Positions 8,598 to 17,704 of a stretch of 64,000 nucleotides of DNA are shown here, piece by piece. Each line of letters starts with the position of its first letter. Position 1 is the first letter of the stretch. The position numbers were made by a program, and so were the translations under genes. The notes under the pieces are model-generated. The model made no database searches and was not told the origin of the DNA. It saw only the letters and a program-made list of their open reading frames with translations. The stretch spans positions 1-64,000 of the forward strand of contig NZ_JSYL01000012.1 of assembly GCF_000812865.1 (NCBI RefSeq), written 5' to 3'. Source of the stretch: Kaistella jeonii (lineage in GTDB: Bacteria > Bacteroidota > Bacteroidia > Flavobacteriales > Weeksellaceae).

Positions 8598-9689
8598 TTA
8601 CACGTTAAATCTAAAATTCATCATATCACCGTCCTGAACGATGTATTCTTTTCCTTCAACTCCCATTTTTCCGGCTTCTTTCACTTTGGCTTCTGATCCG
8701 AATTTCAAAAAGTCTTCATACTTGATCACTTCTGCGCGGATAAATCCTTTTTCGAAATCGGTGTGAATAACTCCGGCTGCTTGTGGCGCGGTCCAACCTT
8801 TTCCAATTGTCCAGGCACGAACTTCTTTTACACCTGCTGTAAAATAAGTCTGCAACTGCAACAGATCGTAAGCTTTTCTGATCAACCGGTTAACGCCGGG
8901 TTCTGTTAAACCTAATTCTTCCAAAAACATTTCACGCTCTTCGAAAGTATCCAATTCATTGATATCTGCTTCGATCTGCGCGGCTAAAACAACTACTTCG
9001 GCATTTTCGTTCTTTGCCATTTCTTCGATCTTCGCGATCCAGTCATTTCCGTTTTTGATTGAATTTTCATCAACATTACAAACATATAAAACCGGTTTAT
9101 TGGTCAACAACTGAACTTCCGAAATAATTGGAGTAGAAAAATCGTCCATTGGAAATTCACGGGCATTGTTACCTTCCTCCACAAATTTCTGAAGATTAAG
9201 TAGCGTTTCGTAAGTCATAACATCCTCCTTTTTACCAGACTTGATGAATTTCTTCGCCTTCTCAACTGATTTTGCCAAGGTTTCAATATCTTTCAACTGA
9301 AGTTCGATATCGATAATTTCTTTATCTCTGATAGGATCTACCGTTCCTTCAACGTGAATAATATTTCCGTCTTCAAAACATCTTAAAACGTGAATAATAG
9401 CTTCACATTCACGGATGTTTGCCAGGAATTTATTTCCTAAACCTTCGCCTTTACTTGCACCTTTTACCAAACCGGCAATATCTACAATTTCTACCACAGC
9501 CGGCAACACTCTTTCGGGTTTTACTAATTTTTCCAGTTCAAACAAACGCTCATCCGGCACAGAAACTGTTCCGATATTGGGTTCGATGGTACAGAAAGGA
9601 TAGTTAGCCGATTGTGCTTTGGCATTGCTTAAACAGTTAAAAAGGGTTGATTTACCTACATTGGGTAAACCTACGATTCCACATTTCAT
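8598..9689 (-). CDS. ychF: Redox-regulated ATPase/GTPase YchF (OLA1 family)
   Basis: Universally conserved P-loop NTPase that binds ribosomes and hydrolyses ATP in preference to GTP. Walker A is GLPNVGKS at 7-14, followed by the switch region with DIAGLVKGASKGEGLGNKFL (about 69-88). The NKxD-type motif is altered to CNVDE (about 204-208), the usual reason for ATP preference in OLA1/YchF. A coiled-coil arm (about 130-185) and the C-terminal TGS domain (FTAGVKEVRAWTIGKGWTAPQAAG to the end) are complete. The length of 363 aa is standard. A TATCTTTG box lies at 9755-9762. Confidence 0.96.
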   Translation of the reverse strand: MKCGIVGLPNVGKSTLFNCLSNAKAQSANYPFCTIEPNIGTVSVPDERLFELEKLVKPERVLPAVVEIVDIAGLVKGASKGEGLGNKFLANIRECEAIIHVLRCFEDGNIIHVEGTVDPIRDKEIIDIELQLKDIETLAKSVEKAKKFIKSGKKEDVMTYETLLNLQKFVEEGNNAREFPMDDFSTPIISEVQLLTNKPVLYVCNVDENSIKNGNDWIAKIEEMAKNENAEVVVLAAQIEADINELDTFEEREMFLEELGLTEPGVNRLIRKAYDLLQLQTYFTAGVKEVRAWTIGKGWTAPQAAGVIHTDFEKGFIRAEVIKYEDFLKFGSEAKVKEAGKMGVEGKEYIVQDGDMMNFRFNV

Positions 9690-9754
9690 ATCTTTAGTTC
9701 AAAGTTTAAAATTGCAGGTTTAAAGTTGATTTAAACCCAGTAAATAACAGTTTG

Positions 9755-9762
9755 CAAAGATA
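9755..9762 (-). promoter_or_regulatory. -7 promoter box of ychF
   Basis: TATCTTTG on the minus strand (TAnnTTTG), about 65 nt before the ychF ATG. Confidence 0.55.
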
Positions 9763-9787
9763 AAGATTTTGATTGGGTTTATTGCAT

Positions 9788-9821
9788 AAAAAAATCCAGA
9801 CCGATTTGGACTGGATTTTAT
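9788..9821 (-). terminator. Terminator of the ferritin gene
   Basis: AAATCCAG (9792-9799) pairs with CTGGATTT (9811-9818). T-run on the minus strand. Confidence 0.75.
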
Positions 9822-9838
9822 AGATATTGTGAAATATT

Positions 9839-10390
9839 TTAAGGATTTTCTGAATTTGCATTTCTAGCCAGTTCAGCGTCATCTTCAGCTTTTCCTAAAT
9901 CTTTATCTAAATTGAAAAGGGATTCATCGGTCGCTCGATCGCCGCCTGCAATTTTTAATTTGTCAATAAGATCCATCGCCAGTGTTTCTTCTTCAATCTG
10001 TTCTTTTACAAACCATTGTAAGAAATTCCAGGTTGCCCAGTCTTTTTCTTCAAAAGCCATATTAACCAGGTTGTAGATTTTTTCGGTATTTTCAACTTCA
10101 TGTTTGAAAACTCTGTTGAAACAATCGGTTAGATTTTGAGGATCTCCTTCAGCTCCTTTCAAGGCACTTACGGTTGGTTTTCCGCCTCTGTTTAAAACAT
10201 ATTGCATGAATTTAATGGCATGATTTCTTTCTTCCAGAGAATGTCGCATCAAAAAATTTCCAATTCCATCGTAACCTTTATCAGTTGCCCATATTCCGTA
10301 AGACAGGTACGTGTGAGATTGAAACAGTTCAACATTCATTTGTGTGCTTAATGCCTCTTCCAGAGTTGCTGAAATTCTTTTAGTATCCAT
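9839..10390 (-). CDS. Ferritin (FtnA-like)
   Basis: Four-helix-bundle iron-storage protein that oxidises Fe(II) at a diiron centre and stores the mineral in a 24-mer shell. The ferroxidase ligands are visible: Glu21 in MNVELFQSHTYLSYG, the E-x-x-H pair in SLEERNHA (Glu54, His57), a Glu in the third helix (FKHEVENTEKI) and EEETLA in the fourth. The 183 aa length includes an acidic tail after residue 160 that is longer than in E. coli FtnA. Haem-binding Met of bacterioferritin was not seen. Monocistronic. Confidence 0.93.
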   Translation of the reverse strand: MDTKRISATLEEALSTQMNVELFQSHTYLSYGIWATDKGYDGIGNFLMRHSLEERNHAIKFMQYVLNRGGKPTVSALKGAEGDPQNLTDCFNRVFKHEVENTEKIYNLVNMAFEEKDWATWNFLQWFVKEQIEEETLAMDLIDKLKIAGGDRATDESLFNLDKDLGKAEDDAELARNANSENP

Positions 10391-10580
10391 ATTTTAAATT
10401 TTAATGATTTTCGTATTTAATATCAAGAATAATTCCTTTGTTCAATTCTTACATTATTTTAAGGATTTTTTAACAAATCAGATAGAAAAAATTAATGTTC
10501 AGATGGTTTTAATAATAATTTTTAGCTTGAATTAGTAATTAATTGCATTGATTATCAGTTAAATAAATAAAAGCCTAACT

Positions 10581-10603
10581 TATCACTACAAAAATAGTTG
10601 TAC
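10581..10603. promoter_or_regulatory. Possible second, imperfect BlaI-type operator
   Basis: TATCACTA...TAGTTGTA is a degenerate copy of the palindrome at 10628-10649. It contains ACTACA and TGTA half-sites like those of BlaI/MecI operators and lies upstream of the -7 box. Confidence 0.4.
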
Positions 10604-10619
10604 ATTAAAAATTTAATTC

Positions 10620-10627
10620 TACATTTG
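10620..10627 (+). promoter_or_regulatory. -7 promoter box of the blaI-M56 operon
   Basis: TACATTTG, a perfect TAnnTTTG box, 21 nt before the repressor ATG. It directly abuts the operator palindrome. Confidence 0.65.
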
Positions 10628-10649
10628 TATCACTAAACAATTAGTGATA
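10628..10649. promoter_or_regulatory. Operator palindrome for the BlaI-type repressor
   Basis: TATCACTA and TAGTGATA form a perfect 8+8 inverted repeat around a six-base centre. It begins at the base after the -7 box and ends on the A of the repressor's ATG, so a bound dimer would cover the transcription start. This is the layout expected for autorepression. Confidence 0.65.
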
Positions 10650-11014
10650 TGCAAATTTCTCAATTAACAAAAGCGGAAGAACAAGTGATGCAATATCTGT
10701 GGGACTTGCAAAAAGCCTTCCTTAAAGATATTCTGGAGCAGTTCCCAGAACCGAAACCACACACGAATACGGTTTCTACAATCCTGAAAGTTTTAAAAGA
10801 AAAAGACTTTGTTGATTATGAAGTTTTCGGGAGACAACATCAATATTTTCCTCTGATATCAAAAGAGAAGTACAGCGGGAAATCAATGAAAAGTCTGGTG
10901 AAAAATTATTTTGAAGGATCTTACACGAATGCAGTTTCTTTTCTCGTAGAAAAAAATGAAATCAGTGTCGCAGACCTGGAAATGCTATTGGATGAACTTA
11001 AAAATAAAGACTGA
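10649..11014 (+). CDS. BlaI/MecI/CopY-family transcriptional repressor
   Basis: Winged-helix repressor of 121 aa. The N-terminal domain (LTKAEEQVMQYLWDL ... KPHTNTVSTILKVLKEKDFVDYEVFGRQHQYFPL, about 6-70) carries the recognition helix and the wing. The C-terminal helices form the dimerisation arm, which M56 proteases cleave in the Bla/Mec systems. The stop codon overlaps the M56 start (TGATG), so repressor and protease are translationally coupled, as in classic blaI-blaR1 pairs. It probably binds the palindrome at 10628-10649 and represses its own operon. The inducing signal is unknown. Confidence 0.92.
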   Translation: MQISQLTKAEEQVMQYLWDLQKAFLKDILEQFPEPKPHTNTVSTILKVLKEKDFVDYEVFGRQHQYFPLISKEKYSGKSMKSLVKNYFEGSYTNAVSFLVEKNEISVADLEMLLDELKNKD

Positions 11015-12618
11015 TGGAAGCACTTTTTTTCTATTTCGCCAAAGTTATTTTGAGTTCGGGAATACTGTTTTTGTACTATAGATTGTTTCTTAAAGACAAG
11101 ACTTTTCATCATTACAACCGGTTTTATCTGTTAGCAGCAGTTATGATCAGTTTGTTATTGCCTCTATTGAAAGTGAGTTATTTTACACTTGAAGTAAACA
11201 GCAATGTGTATTTCCTGATTGATCGATTACAAAACATAAGTTCTCCGAATAATTCTAACAATGATTTCAATTATATTAAAATTGGCGCTTTACTTACTGG
11301 ATTGGTTGCTGTCTTTTTTCTAGCAAAATTAGTTTTAGGACTGCTTAAAATTCAGATCTTAAAAAAGAAATTTAGGAAAGAAAATTTCGAAGGAATCAGT
11401 TTTTATCAAACCAATTTAGAAGAAGCACCATTTTCTTTTTTCAAAAATTTATTCTGGAAAAATTCAATTGAAATTCATTCAGATCTAGGACGTCAAATTC
11501 TAAAGCACGAAATGGTTCATATTGAACAGAAACATTCCTGGGATAAAATTTTCCTGGAAATCATCACTTCCCTATTTTGGTTTAATCCTTTCTTTTATCT
11601 GATCAAAAAAGAAATCAATTTAATACACGAATATCTGGCTGATAAAAAAGCCCTAAAAAACTCGGACACCAAAGCATTTGCGCAGATGCTTTTGGCAAGT
11701 CACTTTTCCGGAAAACTGTTACCTGCAACGAGTCCATTTCTTAGTTCTAACCTCAAAAAAAGATTAACAATGCTTAAAAAATCTAAAACAAAATTCAGTT
11801 ATGCGCGGCGAATATTAGCGTTGCCTTTATTATTCACTTTAGCTTTTCTGTATTTGGTGAATGCGAAAAATAAAGAAATTAAAACGACAAATCAGGAAAT
11901 TGAAAAATTAGTTTCCCAATTCAAATCAGAAGATCTTTCTGCTCAAAAAAATAGTGAAAACAAAGAACAAAAAAATTTCGCTTTCGGAACTGATGTAACA
12001 AAAACTCATCAGGAACATCCAGAATTATTCATTAATAAGGATACTATCAAATCAGAAAGTCTTCAGAATTCTGCTACTGATCAGAAAAGGATTTTAGATG
12101 CTGACAGAAAAGCAGCGGAAGCAGATCAATTAGTAAATTCAAAAGAATTCAAATTGAAAATAAGAATTGCAGAAAAGCGGGCAAAAAAAGCAGACGCACG
12201 TGCAAAGGAATTTGAAAAAAAATATAATTCTCCGGAGTTTAAAAAGAAAATTCAGGATGCGGTAGAACAAGCTGTAGAAGCAGACAAAACAATGAATTCT
12301 CCGGAATTTAAAAAGAGAATTGAAGATGCCGTAAATAGTGCTGTAAATGCGGAACAGCAAGCAAAAGAAGTAGATAAAGCAGTGAATTCTCCAGCATTTC
12401 AAAAGAGAATTAAAGATCCGGAAAAAAACGGTCAAAAATCTTCGGTGAAATTTCTAGGAAATGCAGGTGAAAATATTGATATTTTCATTGATGAAAAACC
12501 CGCGACTTCTGCAGAAGCAGAAAGCTTAAACCCCGATAAAATTGAATCAATGAATGTTTATAAAAAAGGATTTGATGGGAAAGTTAAAGGTGCGATTTAT
12601 ATTAAATTGAAAAAGTAA
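11014..12618 (+). CDS. M56-family (BlaR1-like) membrane metalloprotease with C-terminal repeats, 534 aa
   Basis: Predicted sensor-protease partner of the BlaI-type repressor. N-terminal membrane helices occupy about 5-60 and 85-115. The zinc site is HEMVH at 165-169 on the cytoplasmic loop, with a downstream Glu in NLIHEYLADKKA. A last membrane helix (LALPLLFTLAFLYLV, about 267-285) places the C-terminus outside. There, instead of a penicillin-binding domain, the protein has charged coiled-coil-like repeats of the type NSPEFKKRIxDA, starting at residues 375, 405, 428 and 458. It ends in a segment like the TonB-plug word LNPDKIESMNVYKKG. It starts on the last base of the repressor gene. Confidence 0.9.
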   Translation: MEALFFYFAKVILSSGILFLYYRLFLKDKTFHHYNRFYLLAAVMISLLLPLLKVSYFTLEVNSNVYFLIDRLQNISSPNNSNNDFNYIKIGALLTGLVAVFFLAKLVLGLLKIQILKKKFRKENFEGISFYQTNLEEAPFSFFKNLFWKNSIEIHSDLGRQILKHEMVHIEQKHSWDKIFLEIITSLFWFNPFFYLIKKEINLIHEYLADKKALKNSDTKAFAQMLLASHFSGKLLPATSPFLSSNLKKRLTMLKKSKTKFSYARRILALPLLFTLAFLYLVNAKNKEIKTTNQEIEKLVSQFKSEDLSAQKNSENKEQKNFAFGTDVTKTHQEHPELFINKDTIKSESLQNSATDQKRILDADRKAAEADQLVNSKEFKLKIRIAEKRAKKADARAKEFEKKYNSPEFKKKIQDAVEQAVEADKTMNSPEFKKRIEDAVNSAVNAEQQAKEVDKAVNSPAFQKRIKDPEKNGQKSSVKFLGNAGENIDIFIDEKPATSAEAESLNPDKIESMNVYKKGFDGKVKGAIYIKLKK

Positions 12619-12652
12619 TTTATATTTTAAAATAATTTCTAATTCTTCAAAG

Positions 12653-13519
12653 ATGAACAAACTACTTTTTCTTTCAATCTTTATTTTCTGTTTAGGAAAT
12701 GCTCAAAATCAGCGATTCAGTTATGTCTATCAATTTGTTCCTGATTCTACCAATCAGGCAGACGTAAAATCTGAAATGACGATTCTGGATGTTGTGCCGG
12801 AGTTTTCGAAATTCTATAGTGAAACGGTTTTCAAAAGTGATTCCGCTTACAAGAAAGTTTTGGAAAAAGAAATTATTGCAAGTGGCACAATGAATGTAAA
12901 AATGGAAAACCGTAAAGGTTTGTTCAGACATACCATTATTAAGGAATCTCCGGAATTCAAGACATTTTTGGTTACAAGAAGCGGGCAAACGAAACTTAAA
13001 GTATTAGACGAAAGAAAAATAAACTGGAAAATTTTACCCGAGAAAGAAAAGATCGGCGAATTCCAAACTCAAAAAGCAGAAACGGAAATGTACGGTAGAA
13101 AATGGACCGCTTGGTTTACGACCGAGATCCCACTTCAGGAAGGACCTTATAAATTTCATGGTTTGCCCGGATTGATTGTAAAAATTGAAGATCAAAATAA
13201 AAGTCATTCTTTCATGCTAAATGCAATAAAAAACCTGACGCAGGAAGAAGTGAAAAATATTGATCCCAATAAAAATTTCGTCTTCGATTCAGGGGATTAT
13301 CTAAATATGGATCGAGCTGCCTATAAAAAGTTTTATCTGGATAACAGAAATGATCCCAACAAATCGATTCGTTCATCGTTACAGCAATCTAATATTGTAC
13401 AGGTGAGCGTTGCAGGACAAAAAACAGATATGACTGAATTTCTGCGGGAGCGCGAAAAAAAGGAAAAAGAAAAAATTGCAAAAGACAATAATATTATCGA
13501 ACTTGATTTACTGAAATAA
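12653..13519 (+). CDS. GLPGLI family protein, 288 aa
   Basis: Exported Bacteroidetes protein with a signal peptide (MNKLLFLSIFIFCLGNAQ). The family-naming motif appears as FHGLPGLIVKIED at about 168-180, preceded by the typical YGRKWTAWFTTEIPLQEGPYKF. The biochemical role is unknown. Genes of this family often neighbour BlaI/M56 pairs or TonB-dependent transport genes. Here it lies 34 nt after the M56 gene, so it is probably the third gene of that operon and a candidate target of the sensor. Confidence 0.9.
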   Translation: MNKLLFLSIFIFCLGNAQNQRFSYVYQFVPDSTNQADVKSEMTILDVVPEFSKFYSETVFKSDSAYKKVLEKEIIASGTMNVKMENRKGLFRHTIIKESPEFKTFLVTRSGQTKLKVLDERKINWKILPEKEKIGEFQTQKAETEMYGRKWTAWFTTEIPLQEGPYKFHGLPGLIVKIEDQNKSHSFMLNAIKNLTQEEVKNIDPNKNFVFDSGDYLNMDRAAYKKFYLDNRNDPNKSIRSSLQQSNIVQVSVAGQKTDMTEFLREREKKEKEKIAKDNNIIELDLLK

Positions 13520-13608
13520 ATTAAAGAAGATAACTGACAATTTTCATATCTCTTTAGATTGAATTTTTCCCTAACTTTATTCTATTAAAAATTCAAAAAA
13601 TTATCGTC

Positions 13609-13842
13609 ATGGAAAATCACAATCTTACCCACGAATTCCCAGAGCTGGAAGAAAAAATCAATGATTTTAGACTGAATGATGAAGGCTTCAAAAAAATGTA
13701 TGTGAATTATGAAGAAGTTAACGCACTCATTCAGCATTATGAAGAAGGGGAACAAAATCATACAACAGACGACCATTTAACAGATTTACGAAAAAAAAGA
13801 GTTTCCCTAAAAGATAATCTTTATTCCTATTTAAAGGAATAA
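13609..13842 (+). CDS. YdcH family (DUF465) protein, 77 aa
   Basis: Short acidic helical protein: HEFPELEEKINDFRLNDEGFKKMYVNYEEVNALIQHYEEG, then HLTDLRKKRVSLKDNLYSYL. This matches the two-helix hairpin of DUF465/YdcH. Function unknown. It has its own terminator at 13872-13897. Confidence 0.85.
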   Translation: MENHNLTHEFPELEEKINDFRLNDEGFKKMYVNYEEVNALIQHYEEGEQNHTTDDHLTDLRKKRVSLKDNLYSYLKE

Positions 13843-13871
13843 TCGATTTATAACTAAGAATTTATTTGTTT

Positions 13872-13897
13872 GAGCGACTGAAAAGTCGCTTTTTTGT
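13872..13897 (+). terminator. Rho-independent terminator
   Basis: AGCGACT-GAAA-AGTCGCT followed by T6, downstream of the YdcH-like gene. Confidence 0.85.
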
Positions 13898-14025
13898 TTG
13901 TTAAAAACCTTATTTATACTAAAGTTTTTATATTTGGGCTTTCTTATTTTTTAAACTTTCTGTAATTTTTAGCATAAAATTTTATTAAATTCTAATACTT
14001 ACGTTCGTTTTTCACGAAAAAAGCT

Positions 14026-14033
14026 TACTTTTG
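14026..14033 (+). promoter_or_regulatory. -7 promoter box of typA
   Basis: TACTTTTG (TAnnTTTG), 18 nt before the ATG at 14052. An upstream TTG at 14031 lies inside this box, which rules it out as the start codon. Confidence 0.65.
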
Positions 14034-14051
14034 CACCGTCAAAAAACGATT

Positions 14052-15857
14052 ATGCAAAACATTAGAAATATCGCAATCATTGCGCACGTTGACCACGGTA
14101 AAACGACTTTGGTTGACAAAATCATTCACGCTACCAGTGTTTTCCGAGACAATCAGGAATCTGGAGAATTGATCATGGACAATAATGATCTGGAACGTGA
14201 AAGAGGAATTACCATTTTATCAAAAAATATTTCGGTGACTTATAAAGACACCAAAATTAATGTTATCGATACTCCCGGTCACGCCGATTTCGGTGGTGAA
14301 GTAGAAAGAGTTTTGAAAATGGCAGATGGTGTTCTACTTCTCGTAGATGCTTTTGAAGGACCAATGCCACAAACAAGATTCGTCTTGCAAAAAGCATTGG
14401 AATTAGGATTAAGACCAGTTGTGGTTATCAATAAAGTTGATAAATTAAACTGTCGTCCTGATGAAGTTCACGATAAAGTATTTGATTTATTTTTCAATCT
14501 TGATGCTACTGAAGAGCAGTTAGATTTTCCTACTTTCTACGGATCGTCAAAACAAGGCTGGTTTAATACTTCATTGGAACAAACAGAAGATATTTTTCCA
14601 TTATTAGATGGTATTTTACAATATGTTCCCGCTCCGGAAGCAAAAGAAGGTCCTTTGAGAATGCAGATTGTATCATTAGATTTCTCTTCATTTTTGGGAC
14701 GAATTGCGATTGGTAAAGTGATGCAAGGTTCTGTAAAAGAATCAGAATGGATTGGTTTAGCACAAGAAGATGGTAAAATCGTCAGAGGAAAAGTAAAAGA
14801 ACTATACGTTTTTGAAGGTCTTGGAAAAAAGAAAGTTCAGGAAGTAAAAGCAGGTGATATCTGTGCAATCGTTGGTTTTGATAAATTCCAGATTGGTGAT
14901 TCATTTGTTGACTTAGAAAATCCAGATCCATTGCCAAGAACGGCGATCGATGAGCCAACTTTGAACATGACATTCTCTATTAACAACTCTCCTTTCTTTG
15001 GAAAAGATGGTAAATATGTAACTTCAAATCACCTGAAAGAAAGGTTGATGAAAGAGTTAGAGAAAAATTTAGCTTTAAGAGTTGAACCTACCGAAGATGC
15101 AAATACATTTTTAGTATTCGGACGTGGTATTCTTCACCTTTCTGTTTTGATCGAAACGATGAGAAGAGAAGGTTACGAGATGACCATTGGTCAACCACAA
15201 GTAATCATCAAAGAAATTGATGGTGTAAAATGTGAGCCTTATGAATCTATGGTTGTTGATGTACCGGAAGAATTTTCTTCTAAAGTAATCGATTTGGCAA
15301 CTCAGAGAAAAGGTGATCTTCACATTATGGAAACAAAAGGTGAAATGCAACATATGGAATTCGAAATTCCTTCAAGAGGTTTGATTGGATTGCGTTCTCA
15401 AATGTTGACAGCAACTGCAGGAGAAGCAATTATGGCGCATCGTTTTACAGAATACAAACCTTACAAAGGAGTAATTCCTGGAAGGTTGGTTGGAGTATTG
15501 ATCAGCAAAACGCAAGGTCCGGCTACAGAATATTCGATTGCCAAATTGCAGGATCGAGGTAAGTTTTTCGTTAGTCCAGGCGAAGAAATTTATGCAGGAA
15601 TGATCATTGGTGAGCAAAACAAACCGGTAGATATGGTTGTAAATATTGTTGAAGCAAAACAGTTGAACAACATCCGTGCTGCTGGAAAAGATAAAGACGG
15701 AAGCATTGCTCCAAAACAATTGTTTTCCTTAGAAGAATGCATGGAATATATTCAGGGTGATGAAGCGATCGAGGTAACTCCAAACTTCATTAGAATGCGT
15801 AAGAAAGTGCTTTCCGAAGACGAAAGAAAACGTATTGAAAGAGGCGCGAAAGCTTAA
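14052..15857 (+). CDS. typA: Translational GTPase TypA/BipA
   Basis: Ribosome-associated GTPase of the EF-G/LepA superfamily, involved in 50S assembly and stress adaptation. The G1 motif is AHVDHGKT at 11-18, with [14 protein letters not shown] as G3 and NKVDK as G4. The EF-G-like beta-barrel, domain III, domain V and the TypA-specific C-terminal domain follow, with the family's [22 protein letters not shown] segment around 440. The length of 601 aa is standard. The start is set at the ATG at 14052 because the upstream TTG is part of the promoter. Confidence 0.96.
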   Translation: MQNIRNIAIIAHVDHGKTTLVDKIIHATSVFRDNQESGELIMDNNDLERERGITILSKNISVTYKDTKINVIDTPGHADFGGEVERVLKMADGVLLLVDAFEGPMPQTRFVLQKALELGLRPVVVINKVDKLNCRPDEVHDKVFDLFFNLDATEEQLDFPTFYGSSKQGWFNTSLEQTEDIFPLLDGILQYVPAPEAKEGPLRMQIVSLDFSSFLGRIAIGKVMQGSVKESEWIGLAQEDGKIVRGKVKELYVFEGLGKKKVQEVKAGDICAIVGFDKFQIGDSFVDLENPDPLPRTAIDEPTLNMTFSINNSPFFGKDGKYVTSNHLKERLMKELEKNLALRVEPTEDANTFLVFGRGILHLSVLIETMRREGYEMTIGQPQVIIKEIDGVKCEPYESMVVDVPEEFSSKVIDLATQRKGDLHIMETKGEMQHMEFEIPSRGLIGLRSQMLTATAGEAIMAHRFTEYKPYKGVIPGRLVGVLISKTQGPATEYSIAKLQDRGKFFVSPGEEIYAGMIIGEQNKPVDMVVNIVEAKQLNNIRAAGKDKDGSIAPKQLFSLEECMEYIQGDEAIEVTPNFIRMRKKVLSEDERKRIERGAKA

Positions 15858-15902
15858 TTTTTCTTTACCTATAAAAACATATTAGCTTTTGCTAAATTGA
15901 TA

Positions 15903-15938
15903 AAAGAGTTCCAAATTTATTTGGGACTCTTTGTTTTT
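15903..15938 (+). terminator. Terminator of typA
   Basis: AGAGTTCC (15905-15912) with GGGACTCT (15923-15930), then a T-rich stretch. Confidence 0.75.
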
Positions 15939-15997
15939 AAAACACTTTATAGGTTTTTTTGTGCTTAAATCAAAGACTAAATTCTTATCGCTTTTTA

Positions 15998-16005
15998 TAT
16001 ATTTG
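15998..16005 (+). promoter_or_regulatory. -7 promoter box of the GHL10-type lipoprotein gene
   Basis: TATATTTG (TAnnTTTG), 39 nt before the ATG at 16045. Confidence 0.6.
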
Positions 16006-16044
16006 TAAAATCTTAAAATAAATCTCCACATTCAAATATTAATA

Positions 16045-17613
16045 ATGTCAAAATATTTTTCTAAAGTATCTCTCCTCCTCCTTTTTTTATTATTGATCAT
16101 TTCTGCATGTACGACACAGAAAAAACCGATAACGAAATCTACTGTTAAAAATACGCCTTCAATTCCAAAAAATCCAAAAGAAACACCAGTAAAAGAGGAA
16201 GCAATAAAACTCAATTTACCCGAAGTCAACCGTGAATTTCGTGCAGCCTGGATCGCAACTGTTGCGAATATAAACTGGCCTTCAAAAAATAATTTGACCT
16301 CACAGCAACAAAAAGACGAAGCGATTAGAATTTTAGATCTGCTGAAAGATGCTAATTTCAACGCGGTTATCTTTCAGGCAAGACCTTCTGCAGATGCGAT
16401 GTATAAAAGCAATTTAGAACCGTGGTCTTATTTTTTGACGGGAGAAATTGGCAAAGCTCCTACTCCATATTATGATCCTTTAGAATTTTGGATCACAGAA
16501 GCACACAAAAGAGGAATGGAACTTCACGTTTGGCTCAATCCGTACCGAGCTCAACACACGACAGGCGGACCGATTACAAGCGAATCTATCGTGAAAAAAA
16601 TGCCGGAGCAAATCATTAAGTTGAAAAACGGAATGTTTTGGATGGATCCATCCGACGAAAAAACGCAGGATCATGTTTCTGCAGTCATCAAAGATTTGGT
16701 GAAAAGATATGATATTGATGCGATTCATATTGATGATTATTTTTACCCCTACAAAGAATACAATGGAGGAAAGGATTTTCCTGATAGCAGAACCTGGAAT
16801 ATTTACCAGAAATCCGGCGGAAATTTATCGAAAGCAGATTGGCGACGGGGAAATGTAAATAAATTTATCAAAAGAATTCACGACGAAATTAAATCTGAAA
16901 AAAGCTACGTTCAGTTCGGAATCAGCCCATTTGGAATCTGGAAACCAGGTTTCCCAGAAGGAATCAAAGGTTCATCGCAATATGACGAATTGTATGCCGA
17001 TGCCAAATTATGGTTAAATCAAGGTTGGCTGGATTATTTTTCGCCCCAACTTTATTGGAAAAACGACGGACCACAAAGTTTCACCTCATTATTAAAATGG
17101 TGGGAAAGTGAAAACACGCAAAAGCGCCATCTTTATCCGGGATTAAATACGGTTGGATTACGCGATGTTTCCGATCGTCCCGCAGAAATTGTACGCCAGA
17201 TCAATTCTACGCGAAATATCCTTAAAAATGCAGCAGGAACCATTCATTATAGTGTTGATGGATTGTCAAAAAACTTAACAATGTACAATGCGGTGAAAAA
17301 TTCTTACAAAACCAAAGCTTTGGTTCCTCAAACACCCTGGATCAAAACGACGTCTCTCGATAAGCCAGTTTTATCGATTGATAACGGCAGTAATTCAGCA
17401 AATGCGAAATGGAATGCGCGTGATAACCAAAATGTTTTCCAATGGATTCTATATATAAAATACGGCGATACCTGGGAAACCGAAATCCTGGAAAAGAATA
17501 TTGTCTACAGAAGTTTACCTTTAAATAAAAATGGTAAAAAACTCAACACAATCGCGCTGAAATCTGTGGATCGCTTAGGAAATGAAAGTGATTATGATGC
17601 AAAGAGATTATGA
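16045..17613 (+). CDS. Family 10-like glycosyl hydrolase (GHL10/DUF187) lipoprotein, 522 aa
   Basis: Signal peptide with lipobox LIISAC, lipidated Cys at about 22, followed by a Thr/Lys/Pro linker. The GHL10 TIM-barrel domain runs from about 57 to 370, opening with NREFRAAWIATVANINWPS. It includes HVWLNPYRA and DAIHIDDYFYPY, with candidate catalytic acids, then FGISPFGIWKPG and DYFSPQLYW. The C-terminal 100 residues look like a fibronectin-type or beta-sandwich module. Relatives include YngK-like proteins, some of which act on peptidoglycan glycans; the substrate here is not determined. It has its own promoter. Confidence 0.9.
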   Translation: MSKYFSKVSLLLLFLLLIISACTTQKKPITKSTVKNTPSIPKNPKETPVKEEAIKLNLPEVNREFRAAWIATVANINWPSKNNLTSQQQKDEAIRILDLLKDANFNAVIFQARPSADAMYKSNLEPWSYFLTGEIGKAPTPYYDPLEFWITEAHKRGMELHVWLNPYRAQHTTGGPITSESIVKKMPEQIIKLKNGMFWMDPSDEKTQDHVSAVIKDLVKRYDIDAIHIDDYFYPYKEYNGGKDFPDSRTWNIYQKSGGNLSKADWRRGNVNKFIKRIHDEIKSEKSYVQFGISPFGIWKPGFPEGIKGSSQYDELYADAKLWLNQGWLDYFSPQLYWKNDGPQSFTSLLKWWESENTQKRHLYPGLNTVGLRDVSDRPAEIVRQINSTRNILKNAAGTIHYSVDGLSKNLTMYNAVKNSYKTKALVPQTPWIKTTSLDKPVLSIDNGSNSANAKWNARDNQNVFQWILYIKYGDTWETEILEKNIVYRSLPLNKNGKKLNTIALKSVDRLGNESDYDAKRL

Positions 17614-17680
17614 TTTTGTTGATTTAAATACAGGAAAAACAGAAAACTAAAAACGTTTTTGTACTTATAAAAGAATATCC

Positions 17681-17688
17681 TACATTTA
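17681..17688 (+). promoter_or_regulatory. Probable -7 box of the K+ channel gene
   Basis: TACATTTA, one base off TAnnTTTG, with TTTTG at 17657-17661 at the right distance for the -33 element. It lies 17 nt before the ATG. Confidence 0.5.
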
Positions 17689-17704
17689 ATAAAAATAAAA
17701 CTAA

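Noticed and set aside
12139-12435. 98-aa minus-strand frame opposite the M56 repeats
   Set aside because: Shadow of the repeat-coding region; Phe/Ile/Cys-rich composition is the complement of the Lys/Glu-rich repeats.
15372-15719. 115-aa minus-strand frame inside typA
   Set aside because: Antisense shadow of a conserved gene with no upstream promoter box.
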